From contig JBDSDD010000045.1 in assembly GCA_039920745.1 (NCBI GenBank), positions 1 to 64,000 on the forward strand: a stretch of 64,000 nt of DNA. Reading direction: 5' to 3'. Of the stretch, positions 43,194 through 54,191 are shown in pieces (position 1 is the stretch's first letter; the number at the start of each line of letters is the position of its first letter). Both the position numbers and the translations under genes were made by a program. The notes under the pieces were generated by a model. That model was not told the origin of the DNA, did not search any database, and was given only the letters and a program-made list of their open reading frames with translations. The stretch comes from Scleromatobacter sp039920745 (GTDB taxonomy: Bacteria > Pseudomonadota > Gammaproteobacteria > Burkholderiales > Burkholderiaceae_C).

Positions 43194-43595
43194 TCAGAGG
43201 GCCTGCGGTACCAGTGCGGTCACCTCGATCTCGACCTTGGCCCGCGCCTCCATCAACGCGCGCACCTCGACGGCGCTCATCGCGACGTCGTAGTGGCCCA
43301 TGACGTCGCGGTAGGCGGCGCCGATGTCGCGGCCGCGCGCGAGGTAGTCGGCGCGGTCGACGACGTACCAGGTCATGCGCACCATGTGTTCGGGCGTGGC
43401 GCCCGCCTCGGCCAGCACGGCCTTGACGTTCTCCAGCGCCTGGCGCACCTGGGCGACGAGGTCGTCGCTCTCGAATTCGGCCGCGGCGTTCCAGCCGATC
43501 ATCCCGGCGACGAACACCTGCCGGCCTTGCGCGGACACGCCGTTCGCGTAGCCCTTCGGACGCGGCCAGCCTTCGGGTTGCAGCACAGTCTTCAT
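43194..43595 (-). CDS. RidA-family enamine/imine deaminase
   Basis: A 133-aa protein of the RidA/YjgF fold: PKGYANGVSAQGRQVFVAGM, DDLVAQVRQALENVKAVLAE, VRMTWYVVDRADYL and a C-terminal AKVEIEVTALVPQ with the conserved Glu. RidA proteins hydrolyse reactive enamines and imines, releasing ammonia. It is the last gene of the 2-aminobenzoyl-CoA operon, 22 bp after the ligase, so it may remove the amino group from a ring-derived enamine. That role is inferred from context. Confidence 0.88.
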   Translation of the reverse strand: MKTVLQPEGWPRPKGYANGVSAQGRQVFVAGMIGWNAAAEFESDDLVAQVRQALENVKAVLAEAGATPEHMVRMTWYVVDRADYLARGRDIGAAYRDVMGHYDVAMSAVEVRALMEARAKVEIEVTALVPQAL

Positions 43596-43617
43596 CGTTG
43601 CCTCGCCGTGGTCGTTG

Positions 43618-45257
43618 TCATGCGGATGTCTTGAGCCGGAAGCGCTGCAACTTGCCCGTGGCCGTGCGCGGCAGGTCGGCGACGAACTCGATCGCCCGCG
43701 GGTACTTGTAGGGCGCGACGGCGCGCTTGACGTAGTCCTGCAGCAGCCTGACCGTGGCGGCGTCCGGCGCATGGCCGGCGCGCAGCACGACGAAGGCCTT
43801 GACGATCTGGCCGCGCTCGTCGTCGGGCACGCCGATCACCGCGCACTCGGCGACGGCGGCGTGCTCCAGCAGCACGGCCTCGACCTCCGGCGCGGCGATG
43901 TTGTAGCCGCCCGAGATGATCATGTCGTCGGTGCGTGCCTGGTAGCGGAAGAAGCCGTCCTCGTCCTCCAGGTAGGCGTCGCCGGTGAGGTTCCAGCCCG
44001 CGTGCACGTACTGGGTCTGGCGCGCGTCGTCGAGGTAGCGGCAGCCGGTGGGCCCGCGCACCGCGAGGCGGCCGACGGCGCCGCGCGGCAGCGGCTGGCC
44101 CTGCGGATCGAGGATGCAGGCCTGGTAGCCGGGCACCGGCGTGCCGGTCGCGCCGGGGCGCGCATGCGCCTCGTCGGCCGAGATGAAGATGTGCAGCATC
44201 TCGGTGGAGCCGATGCCGTCGATCGCCTCGATGCCCGTCGCGGCCTTCCACTGCACGCGCGTGGCCGCCGGCAGCGCCTCGCCGGCCGACACGCACTTGC
44301 GCAGCGTGCCGCCCAGCGCCACCGAGAGCTTGCGATCGCGCGCCTGGTCCGCGATCGCCCGATAGGTGGTCGGCGCGGTGAACAACACCGTCGCGCCGTA
44401 CGCCGGAATCGCGTCGAGCAGCACCGGCGGCGTCGCCTTCTCCAGCAGCACGGTGCTGGCGCCGATCGACAGCGGGAACAGCAGCAGGCCGCCGAGGCCG
44501 AACGTGAACCCCAGCGGCGGGCTGCCGATGAAGACGTCGTCGGCGTTGGCGCGCAGCACGTAGGGCGGCCAGCACAGGCAGATCGCCATCACGTCCTGGT
44601 GGAAATGCATCGTCGCCTTCGGCTCGCCAGTGGTGCCGGACGTGAAGGCCAGCAGGCAGGTGTCGTCGGCGGCGGTGTCGACCGCCGTGAACGGCGTCGC
44701 ATGACGCGCCATCGCGGCCTCGAGGCTGTCGGCGGTCGCGGCGTTGAAGAGCTTGATTTGCTTGAGCGTCGGACAGTGCGGCTGCGCAAGCTGCAGCTCC
44801 TCGGCGAGCGACAGGTCGCACAGCGCGTGCGTGGCCTGCGCCTTCGCGACGACCTGCTTGAGCTCCTTGGCGCGCAGCAGCGGCATCGTCGCGACCGCCA
44901 CTGCCCCCACCTTCATCACGCCGAACCAGCACGCGGCCAGCATCGCGTTGTTGGGCGCGCGCAGCAGCACGCGCTCGCCGGGCCGCACGCCCATCTCGTC
45001 GACGAGCACGTGCGCGATCGCATCGGCCTTGCGCCGCAGCTCGGCGTAGGTCCAGCGCAGCCCCGGGCCGACGATGCAAGGCCGATCGCCCCAGCCGCGC
45101 GCGACCGCGTTGTCCAGCAATTCCACCGCACAGTTGAGCTGCGGCGGGAACTGCAGCTCGGGCAGGTCGAACAAGTAGACCGGCTGCTGCTCGAGCGGCG
45201 GCAGGTGGTCGCGGGTGAAGGTGTCGACGTGGGCGGTCTTGCCGCGCTGGGGAATGC

Positions 45258-45261
<4 letters not shown>
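43618..45261 (-). CDS. abmG: 2-aminobenzoate-CoA ligase
   Basis: A 547-aa AMP-forming acyl-CoA synthetase of the benzoate-CoA ligase group. LLAFTSGTTGEPKATMHFHQ is the AMP/phosphate loop, GIGSTEMLHIFIS the adenylate motif, DDMIISGGYNIAAPEVEA the hinge and TATGKLQRF holds the catalytic lysine. It converts anthranilate, ATP and CoA to 2-aminobenzoyl-CoA; specificity is inferred from the operon, which contains the dearomatising enzyme for that product. Its ATG overlaps the acyl-CoA dehydrogenase stop (ATGA). Confidence 0.88.
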
Positions 45262-46499
<1,238 letters not shown>

Positions 46500-46500
46500 C

Positions 46501-47364
<864 letters not shown>

Positions 47365-47378
47365 GAGGGTCTCGATGT

Positions 47379-47954
47379 TCAACGGGTCTTGTCGTCCTGC
47401 AGCTGGCGCGTCAGCGACAGCCGCAGGTGGCCCAGCAGCGCATGCAGCTGAACGCCTTCGTCGACATTCAGTCCGCACAGCAGCTCGACGACCCAGCGCT
47501 CGTGCTCCGCGGCCACGCGCTCGAACGCGCGCTTGCCGCGCAGCGTCAACGCGATGCGGAACGAGCGCCGGTCGTCGGGGTCGACCGCGCGGGTGACGTA
47601 GCCGGTCTTCTCGAGCTCGTCGGTCAGGCTCGTGACGTTGCCGCCGGTCACCATCAGGTAGCGCGACAGCGCGTTCATGCGCAGCCCCTCGGGCTGCTCG
47701 TCGAGGAACCGGTGCAGTTGCGCGAGGTAGTCGAAGCGCGGCAGCGTCATGTCGAAATGCGTGCGCAGCCGACGCCGGATCTCGGTCTCGATCTGGGTGG
47801 TGCACGACAGCAGCCGCAGCCAGGTCTTGACCGCCGCGTGGTTGGTCGTCACGGCACGGCCTTCGTGTCCGATCGCCGAGTCGCCGAGCAGCTCGTCGAG
47901 GTGGTCGGTGCTGCGCGGGTCGCGAGCGTCGCCTTTCATGGACTTGTCTTTCAT
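47379..47954 (-). CDS. MarR-family regulator, probable repressor of the island
   Basis: A 191-aa MarR protein. MTLPRFDYLAQLHRFLDEQP leads into the winged helix: MNALSRYLMVTGGNVTSLTD, ELEKTGYVTRAVDPDDRRSF and RIALTLRGKRAFE. MarR proteins usually repress an operon until an aromatic or aryl-CoA ligand binds. A strong TGGGAGG box fixes the start at 47954. It is inside the operon, and a perfect palindrome lies in the kynU / monooxygenase intergenic region, so that is the likely target. The ligand may be anthranilate or 2-aminobenzoyl-CoA (inference). Confidence 0.88.
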   Translation of the reverse strand: MKDKSMKGDARDPRSTDHLDELLGDSAIGHEGRAVTTNHAAVKTWLRLLSCTTQIETEIRRRLRTHFDMTLPRFDYLAQLHRFLDEQPEGLRMNALSRYLMVTGGNVTSLTDELEKTGYVTRAVDPDDRRSFRIALTLRGKRAFERVAAEHERWVVELLCGLNVDEGVQLHALLGHLRLSLTRQLQDDKTR

Positions 47955-48114
47955 GACGGCCTCCCACAGGTTGGCAACGTGCCGCCCGAGGGGTCTGGCA
48001 GCCGCTTCGTCCGCGCGATGTCGCTGGCGGTCGACAAGGGATTGCAGCGCGGATGAAGGAGATGCCTGGCCCCTCTGGCAGTCGCCCGGCGTACCGCAAG
48101 GCAATGCGTCGTGT

Positions 48115-49020
48115 TCAATTCATCACCTCGCCGCCGCTGACCGACATCGCCTGGCCCGTGTAGGCCACCGGCGCATCGGCACACAGCCACAGCACGGTGG
48201 CTGCGACCTCGTCGGTGCTGACCAGGCGCTGCAGCGGACTCGCCTTGGAGAACGTCGCCATCGCGTCCGCCTCGTCGCGCCCTGTCGCCGCCACGATGCG
48301 GGCCACGCCGTCGCGCACGATCGCGGTGTCGGTGTAGCCTGGGCACACCGCGTTGACGCTGATGCCTTGCGCCGCGACTTCCAGCGCCAGCGAGCGCGTC
48401 ATGCCGAGCACGCCGTGCTTGGCCGCGGCGTAGGCGGTGCAGTAGGCGTAGCCCTTCTGGGCAGCGGTGCTGGCGATGTTGACGATGCGGCCGGTGCGCG
48501 CCGCAAGCATCGGCGCCAGGGCGGCCTGTGTGCACAGGAACACGCCGGTGAGATTGACGGCCAGCATGCGCTCCCAGGTGTCGTGCGGCAGGCGCGCGAG
48601 CGGGCCGGTCTCCACCGCGCCAGCGTTGTTGACCAGCGCCTGCAGGGCGCCCCCCTTGGCGTGCACCTCGGCGAATGCGCGGGCCACGCTGGCCGCGTCG
48701 GTGACGTCCAGTTCGACGCAGTCGTGCACCCCGCCTTCGGTGATCGGCAGCGTCACGCGCACCTCTTCGAGCGCGGCGCGCGAGCGTCCCGCGAGCGTCA
48801 CGTGCCAGCCCGCGCCCGCGAGGGCCTGCGCGATGGCCGCGCCGATGCCGCGCGTCGCTCCGGTCACGAGCACGCGCTGCGCCGCCGGTCGCAAGGCCAG
48901 CGGCGTCGAGGCGTTGGGCAGCGGACCCGGGCCGAGTTCGATGGGCTGGGTCGGCAGCTCGATGGCGCCGATGGCTGTCGCGGCCTCGGCCATGTCGCCG
49001 TTGCGGATGTCGTGGGTCAT
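48115..49020 (-). CDS. SDR-family (3-hydroxyacyl-CoA) dehydrogenase of the operon
   Basis: A 301-aa short-chain dehydrogenase. After a 45-residue extension the NAD(P) motif is VLVTGATRGIGAA. NNAG, the catalytic IVNIASTAAQKGYAYCTAYA with AAKHG (Y-x-x-x-K) and VCPGYTDT follow. It is likely to oxidise a hydroxyacyl-CoA or reduce the ring ketone of the dearomatised product. It lies 58 bp after the monooxygenase. The 160-bp gap to marR could contain an internal promoter. Confidence 0.85.
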   Translation of the reverse strand: MTHDIRNGDMAEAATAIGAIELPTQPIELGPGPLPNASTPLALRPAAQRVLVTGATRGIGAAIAQALAGAGWHVTLAGRSRAALEEVRVTLPITEGGVHDCVELDVTDAASVARAFAEVHAKGGALQALVNNAGAVETGPLARLPHDTWERMLAVNLTGVFLCTQAALAPMLAARTGRIVNIASTAAQKGYAYCTAYAAAKHGVLGMTRSLALEVAAQGISVNAVCPGYTDTAIVRDGVARIVAATGRDEADAMATFSKASPLQRLVSTDEVAATVLWLCADAPVAYTGQAMSVSGGEVMN

Positions 49021-49078
49021 CAAGATGCCTCCGTGCTGCGCACTGCGGTGCGAGCGCCTTCGGGCGGCCGTGCGGTGC

Positions 49079-51466
49079 TCATGCGTTGCCCCCGGCCGCG
49101 CGCTCGCGCTGGAAGATCGCCTCCAGCTGCGGCTTGGCCGAGCGGTAGGGCGCTGGCCAGCTGACTTGCTTGTAGCCGATGCGCGCGGCCTCGGTGAGTG
49201 TCCATGCCGGATTGGCCAGGTGCGGGCGCGCGACGGCGCACAGGTCGGCGCGGCCGGCCGCGATGATGCTGTTGACGTGGTCGGCCTCGCTGATCGCGCC
49301 GACGGCGATCGTCGCGATGCCCGCTTCGTTGCGCACGCGATCGGCGAACGGCGTCTGGTACATGCGGCCGTAGACGGGCTGCTCGTCCTTGCTGACCTGG
49401 CCCGACGAGCAATCGATCATGTCGGCTCCCGCGGCCTTGAAGGCGCGCGCGATCTCGACGGCATCGGCCGGCGTGATGCCGCCATCGACCCAGTCGTGGG
49501 CGGAGATGCGCACCGACATCGGCAGTTGCTCCGGCCACGCTGCGCGCACCGCGGCGAACACTTCGAGTGGATAGCGCAGCCGATTCTCCAGCGAGCCGCC
49601 CCACGCGTCCTCGCGATGATTCGTGAGCGGCGAAATGAACGACGACAACAGGTAGCCGTGCGCGCAGTGCAGCTCCAGCCAGTCGAAGCCAGCGTCGGCG
49701 GCGCGGCGCGTACAGAGCACGAAGTTGTGCAGGACGCGGTCCATGTCGGCTCGCGTCATCGCGCGCGACCAATCGCTGACGCCACTCAGGTACTGTTGCG
49801 CCGAGGCCGAGATGAGCGGCCAGCCGCCGGAGTCCAGCGGTTGGTCGATGCCCTCCCAGCCGAGATGCGTCGCGCCTTTCGCGCCGGCGTGGCCCAGTTG
49901 CATGCCGATGTGGGCGTCGCTGTGCGTGTGCATCCAGTCGGCGATGCGCGCCCAGGCGTCGCCCTGCGCCTCGGTGTACAGGCCCGGGCAGCCTTTGGTG
50001 ATGCGGGCGTCGGCGCTGACGCAGGTCATCTCGGCCATCACCAGCGCGGCGCCGCCCATCGCGCGGGCGCCCAGGTGCACCAGGTGGTAGTCGCCGACGA
50101 CGCCGTCGATGGCCGAGTACTGCGCCATCGGCGAGACGATCACGCGGTTCTTCAGCGTGAGCCCGCGCACCGTGAACGGCGTGAACATCGGCGGGATCGG
50201 CAACTTGGGCGCGACCACCGCGCGCGGCGCGACGGCGGTGGGTGGCTCGCGGTTCGTGCCATTGGCGCTGCCGCGTTGCGCGAACCAGCGTTCGTAGCCC
50301 TCCAGCCAGCTGGCGTCGCGCAGGCGCAGGTTCTCGTGGCTGATGCGCTGGCTGCGCGTCAGCAGCGAGTACATGAACTGCTCGGGCTCCAGCGGATCGC
50401 AGTAGCGCGTGCCGCAGACCTCGAACCACTCCATCGCGTTCCAGGCCGCGTTCTGAAGGCGCAGCACCTCCACGGCGCGCAAGGCCTGGTAGCGATCGAG
50501 CAGCGCGGGCAGCACGACGCCGGCGCTGGATTCGCCGGCTTGCTTGAACTGGTTGGCCAGCTCGATCGCATCCTCCAGCGCGAGCTTGGTGCCCGAGCCG
50601 ATCGCGAAGTGCGCAGTGTGCACGGCGTCGCCCATCAGCACCACGGGGGCGTGACCGCCTGCGCGGACATCGGCGCCCACCCACCACTGCGCGCACTTGA
50701 TGCGCTGGAAGTTGAGCCACGCCGAGCCGCGCAGGTGGCGCGCGTTGGTCATCAGCGTCGCGCCTTGCAGGTGGCGCGCAAACACCTGCTCGCAGAACGC
50801 GACCGATTGCTCGGCGTCCAGTTGGTCGAGGCCGTGTGCCAGCCAGACGTGCTCCGGGCATTCGACGATGAACGTCGACGTCTGCTCGTCGAACTTGTAG
50901 ACGTGGGCCTGGAACCAGCCGTGTTCGGTGCGTTCGAACACGAACGTGAACGCGTCGTAGAGCTTCTTGGTGCCCAGCCAGATGAATCGGTTGGGGCGCG
51001 TGACGATGTCGGGCTTGAACGCCGCGGCGTACTTTTGCCGCACCACCGAGTTGATGCCGTCGCTCGCCACGATCAGGTCGGCGTCGGAGAACTCGGCGTC
51101 GTCGCGCACCTCGCGGTCGAACTCCAGCTTGACGCCCAGCGACTCGCAGCGCGCCTGCAGGATGTTGAGCAGGCGCTTGCGGCCGATGCCGACGAAGCCG
51201 TGTCCGCCGGAGCGGATCGTGCGGCCCTTGAACTCGAGGACGATGTCGTCCCAGTGCGCGAAGGCGGCCTCGATCGCTCCCGCGGTCTGCTCGTCCCAGC
51301 GGCGCAGGTGCGCCATCGTGGCGTCTGAGAACACCACGCCCCAGCCGAAGGTGTCGTACGGGTGGTTGCGCTCGACGACCGTGATGTCGTGGCCCGGGTC
51401 GAGCTTCTTCATCAGGAGGGCGAACGTGAGGCCGGCGGGGCCGCCGCCGATGCAGACGATGCGCAT
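49079..51466 (-). CDS. 2-aminobenzoyl-CoA monooxygenase/reductase
   Basis: A 795-aa two-domain flavoenzyme. Residues 1-380 are an aromatic-ring FAD monooxygenase (MRIVCIGGGPAGLTFALLM, DLIVASDGINS, VVLMGDAVHTAHFAIGSGTK). Residues about 425-790 are an Old-Yellow-Enzyme NADH:flavin reductase (NRVIVSPMAQYSA, MQLGHAGAKG, HCAHGYLLSSFISP, GRADLCAVARPHLANP). This fusion is the Azoarcus/Aromatoleum enzyme that hydroxylates and reduces 2-aminobenzoyl-CoA to a non-aromatic oxo product. It heads the operon and is divergent from kynU. Confidence 0.92.
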   Translation of the reverse strand: MRIVCIGGGPAGLTFALLMKKLDPGHDITVVERNHPYDTFGWGVVFSDATMAHLRRWDEQTAGAIEAAFAHWDDIVLEFKGRTIRSGGHGFVGIGRKRLLNILQARCESLGVKLEFDREVRDDAEFSDADLIVASDGINSVVRQKYAAAFKPDIVTRPNRFIWLGTKKLYDAFTFVFERTEHGWFQAHVYKFDEQTSTFIVECPEHVWLAHGLDQLDAEQSVAFCEQVFARHLQGATLMTNARHLRGSAWLNFQRIKCAQWWVGADVRAGGHAPVVLMGDAVHTAHFAIGSGTKLALEDAIELANQFKQAGESSAGVVLPALLDRYQALRAVEVLRLQNAAWNAMEWFEVCGTRYCDPLEPEQFMYSLLTRSQRISHENLRLRDASWLEGYERWFAQRGSANGTNREPPTAVAPRAVVAPKLPIPPMFTPFTVRGLTLKNRVIVSPMAQYSAIDGVVGDYHLVHLGARAMGGAALVMAEMTCVSADARITKGCPGLYTEAQGDAWARIADWMHTHSDAHIGMQLGHAGAKGATHLGWEGIDQPLDSGGWPLISASAQQYLSGVSDWSRAMTRADMDRVLHNFVLCTRRAADAGFDWLELHCAHGYLLSSFISPLTNHREDAWGGSLENRLRYPLEVFAAVRAAWPEQLPMSVRISAHDWVDGGITPADAVEIARAFKAAGADMIDCSSGQVSKDEQPVYGRMYQTPFADRVRNEAGIATIAVGAISEADHVNSIIAAGRADLCAVARPHLANPAWTLTEAARIGYKQVSWPAPYRSAKPQLEAIFQRERAAGGNA

Positions 51467-51517
51467 GCTGTCCTCGGCTATCCTGGGATGTCTGCCGCAC
51501 GGCGTGGCGGAAGATGC

Positions 51518-51551
51518 TTGAGGTATGAATAGTTTAATACTAAACTATTCA
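51518..51551 (+). promoter_or_regulatory. Probable MarR operator overlapping the kynU promoter
   Basis: TGAATAGTTTA (51526-51536) and TAAACTATTCA (51541-51551) are a perfect 11-bp inverted repeat around ATAC. It lies between the divergent monooxygenase and kynU starts, 59 bp and 76 bp away. A plausible kynU promoter, TTGAGG (51518-51523), 17 nt, TAAACT (51541-51546), overlaps the right arm, so bound repressor would block RNA polymerase. The length and symmetry fit a MarR dimer. Confidence 0.75.
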
Positions 51552-51627
51552 CGTCGCTTCCCGCAAGATGGTTTCGCCACACGAACGTGGGAGCTTGGCG
51601 GTGGAGCCTTGCTCCAGAAGGGACCGG

Positions 51628-52944
51628 ATGATCTCGAGAGACGACTGCGCGCGACGCGACGCGGCGGACCCGCTGGCGCCGCTGCGCGAACAGTTCATGC
51701 TGCCAGAAGGCGTGATCTATGTCGACGGCAATTCGCTGGGTGCGCTGCCCCGCGCGACGCCCGCGCGCGTGGCCGCCGCGGTGCAGCAGGAGTGGGGCGA
51801 GGGCCTGATCCGCAGCTGGAACGAGGCCGGCTGGATCACGTTGCCGCAGCGCGTGGGCGACCGCATCGGCGCGCTGATCGGCGCGAAGCCCGGTGAGACC
51901 GTCGCGGCCGATTCGACGTCGGTGAACCTGTTCAAGGTGTTGAGCGCCGCGTCACGCATCATCCGCGCTGACGCGCCTGCGCGACGCGTCATCGTGAGCG
52001 AGCGCCAGAACTTCCCGACCGACCTGTACATCGCCGAAGGCCTGTGCCGCGACCTGGGCTGGACGCTGGAGCTGCTGGAGCCGGCGGCGATCGTCGAGCG
52101 ACTGGCGGACGGGCGCGGCGCGGACGTCGCAATCCTGATGCTGACGCAGGTCAACTACCGCACCGGCGCGTTGCACGACATGGCCACGACGTCTGCGCTG
52201 GCGCACGCCGCCGGCGCGCTGGCCGTCTGGGACCTGGCGCACAGTGCCGGCGCGCTGCCGGTCGACCTCAACGGCGCCGATGCCGACTTCGCGATCGGCT
52301 GCGGCTACAAGTTCCTCAACGGCGGCCCCGGCGCGCCGGCCTTCGTCTGGGCGCACCCGCGCCACGCCGATCGCTTCTGGCAGCCGCTGTCCGGCTGGAT
52401 GGGCCACGCCGCGCCGTTCACGTTCAAGCCCGACTACCAGCCGGCCGCCGGCATCGGCCGCTTCCTGTGCGGCACGCCGGCGGTGCTGTCTCTGACGGCG
52501 CTGGAATGCGGCGTCGACACGCTGCATGGCGCGGCTGCGCTGGGCGGCATGGCGGCGCTGCGCGCGAAGTCCATCGCGCTGACCGACCTGTTCATCGCAC
52601 TGGCAGACGAACGTTGCGCCACGTTGGGCTTCGCATGCGCGAGCCCGCGTGACGCGCGCGCTCGCGGGAGCCAGGTCAGCCTGACGCACGAGTCTGCGGA
52701 CGGCGTATCCCACGGCTACGCGATCATGCAGGCGTTGATCGCGCGCGGCGTGATCGGCGACTTCCGCGCCGGCACCACCGCCGACGCGTACGGGCCCGCG
52801 CTGCCCGACATCCTGCGCTTTGGCTTCACGCCGTTGTACCTGCGCTTCGTCGACGTGTTCGACGCGGTGGAGCACCTGGTGCAGGTGATGCAGACCGGTG
52901 AATACCGCGAGGCGCGCTTCAACAAGCGCTCCGCGGTGACCTGA
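51628..52944 (+). CDS. kynU: Kynureninase
   Basis: A 438-aa PLP enzyme that splits kynurenine to anthranilate and alanine. IYVDGNSLGALPRATPARV opens the fold and IGCGYKFLNGGPGAPAF places the PLP lysine at residue 228. Other blocks are VWDLAHSAGALPVDL and RFLCGTPAVLSLTALE. The frame is open from 51568, but AGAAGGGA before the ATG at 51628 favours that start. kynA follows 19 bp later. The product anthranilate is the substrate of the divergent operon. Confidence 0.95.
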   Translation: MISRDDCARRDAADPLAPLREQFMLPEGVIYVDGNSLGALPRATPARVAAAVQQEWGEGLIRSWNEAGWITLPQRVGDRIGALIGAKPGETVAADSTSVNLFKVLSAASRIIRADAPARRVIVSERQNFPTDLYIAEGLCRDLGWTLELLEPAAIVERLADGRGADVAILMLTQVNYRTGALHDMATTSALAHAAGALAVWDLAHSAGALPVDLNGADADFAIGCGYKFLNGGPGAPAFVWAHPRHADRFWQPLSGWMGHAAPFTFKPDYQPAAGIGRFLCGTPAVLSLTALECGVDTLHGAAALGGMAALRAKSIALTDLFIALADERCATLGFACASPRDARARGSQVSLTHESADGVSHGYAIMQALIARGVIGDFRAGTTADAYGPALPDILRFGFTPLYLRFVDVFDAVEHLVQVMQTGEYREARFNKRSAVT

Positions 52945-52963
52945 TCCAGCCGAAAATCCCGCC

Positions 52964-53875
52964 ATGAGCCAGACCAACGACGACTCCAGCGCCGGCCGCT
53001 GCCCGATGGGCCATGGCACCCAACCCGTGTGCGCCGACGAGCGCGGCGAGCGCATCGTCGCGGAAGAGGGCGCCCAGCTCGACTTCCAGCAGGACATGAG
53101 CTACGGCGACTACCTGCACCTCGACCAGGTGCTCACCGCCCAGCATCCGCTCTCGCCCGACCACAACGAGATGCTGTTCATCGTGCAGCACCAGACGTCC
53201 GAGCTGTGGATGAAGCTGATGCTTCACGAGCTGCGCGCGGCCGTGGCGGCGATCGCGGCCGACCAGCTGGGCACAGCGTTCAAGATGCTCGCGCGCGTCA
53301 GCCGCATCATGGAGCAGCTGGTGCACGCCTGGGACGTGCTGGCCACGATGACGCCGCCCGAATATTCGGCAATCCGCCCGTACCTGTCGGCCAGCAGCGG
53401 CTTCCAGAGCTACCAGTACCGCTGCATCGAATTCACGCTGGGCAACAAGAATGCAGCCATGCTCAAGCCGCACGCGCATCGGCCCGACCTGCTCGCGCAG
53501 GTGGACGCGGCGTTCCGCGCGCCCTCGCTGTACGACGAAAGCCTGCGCCTGCTGGCACGCCGCGGCGTGGCGGTGCCGGCGTCGCACCTGGAGCGCGACT
53601 GGACGCAGCCGTATGTCGAAAGCGACGCCGTGCGCGACGCCTGGCTGGAGGTCTACCGCGACACGAAGACACACTGGGACCTGTACCAGCTCGGCGAGGA
53701 ACTGACCGACCTCGAGGACACGTTCCGGCTCTGGCGCTTCCGCCATGTGACGACGGTGCAACGCATCATCGGCTTCAAGCGCGGCACCGGTGGCACGGGC
53801 GGTGTCAGCTACCTGCGCAAGATGCTCGACACCGTGCTGTTTCCCGAAGTCTGGGCGCTGCGCACGGAATTGTGA
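52964..53875 (+). CDS. kynA: Tryptophan 2,3-dioxygenase
   Basis: A 303-aa haem enzyme that opens the indole ring of L-tryptophan to N-formylkynurenine. HNEMLFIVQHQTSELWMKLM and LHELRAA form the substrate pocket, SSGFQSYQYRCIEFTLGNKN is conserved, and WRFRHVTTVQRIIGFKRGTG with GTGGVSYLRK contains the haem-ligand histidine and C-terminal loop. The N-terminal 40 residues are variable. It is co-transcribed with kynU. A formamidase (kynB), needed between the two reactions, is not present here. Confidence 0.96.
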   Translation: MSQTNDDSSAGRCPMGHGTQPVCADERGERIVAEEGAQLDFQQDMSYGDYLHLDQVLTAQHPLSPDHNEMLFIVQHQTSELWMKLMLHELRAAVAAIAADQLGTAFKMLARVSRIMEQLVHAWDVLATMTPPEYSAIRPYLSASSGFQSYQYRCIEFTLGNKNAAMLKPHAHRPDLLAQVDAAFRAPSLYDESLRLLARRGVAVPASHLERDWTQPYVESDAVRDAWLEVYRDTKTHWDLYQLGEELTDLEDTFRLWRFRHVTTVQRIIGFKRGTGGTGGVSYLRKMLDTVLFPEVWALRTEL

Positions 53876-54191
53876 GCCGAACAGCCCGGCAGAGCCGGCT
53901 CTGTCGCTCCCTTGAATTTGCGTTGATGCAGGTGAGCGGCGGCGCCGGCGATCTCCGGGGCTCCTAGGGATGCGGTGCTGTTGCTCGACAGGATCGGCGA
54001 GATTGCGGTCGAGTTGATGCAGATGCCGTCGAGTTGATGTTCAGTAAGCCGGTGTAATTGAGGGCGTTTTTTGCGGCAAACCTTCCATTCTGACTTTAAG
54101 ATTCGCTCTTAGCATGTAGGACAAGGGCGCGTTTTCGTGCCTGTCCTCAGCGCTTTTGGCTGGGTCACCAAGCGGAATCGGGAACGTCGCG
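53876..54191. other. 316-bp intergenic region after kynA
   Basis: No gene is seen. A 14-bp palindrome, CAGAGCCGGCTCTG, lies at 53890-53903, just past the kynA stop, and could act in termination, although no T-run follows. A 12-bp direct repeat GTCGAGTTGATG occurs at 54008 and 54028. The stretch 54055-54140 is clearly AT-richer than the surroundings and may hold the promoter of the L,D-transpeptidase gene. Confidence 0.4.

Noticed and set aside
49020..51500. Alternative long minus-strand frame over the monooxygenase/reductase
   Set aside because: Arg/Pro-rich shadow frame; the frame ending at 49079 carries all flavoenzyme motifs.
53890..53903. CAGAGCCGGCTCTG palindrome as an operator
   Set aside because: It lies just after the kynA stop and not at a promoter; a termination or chance origin is more likely.
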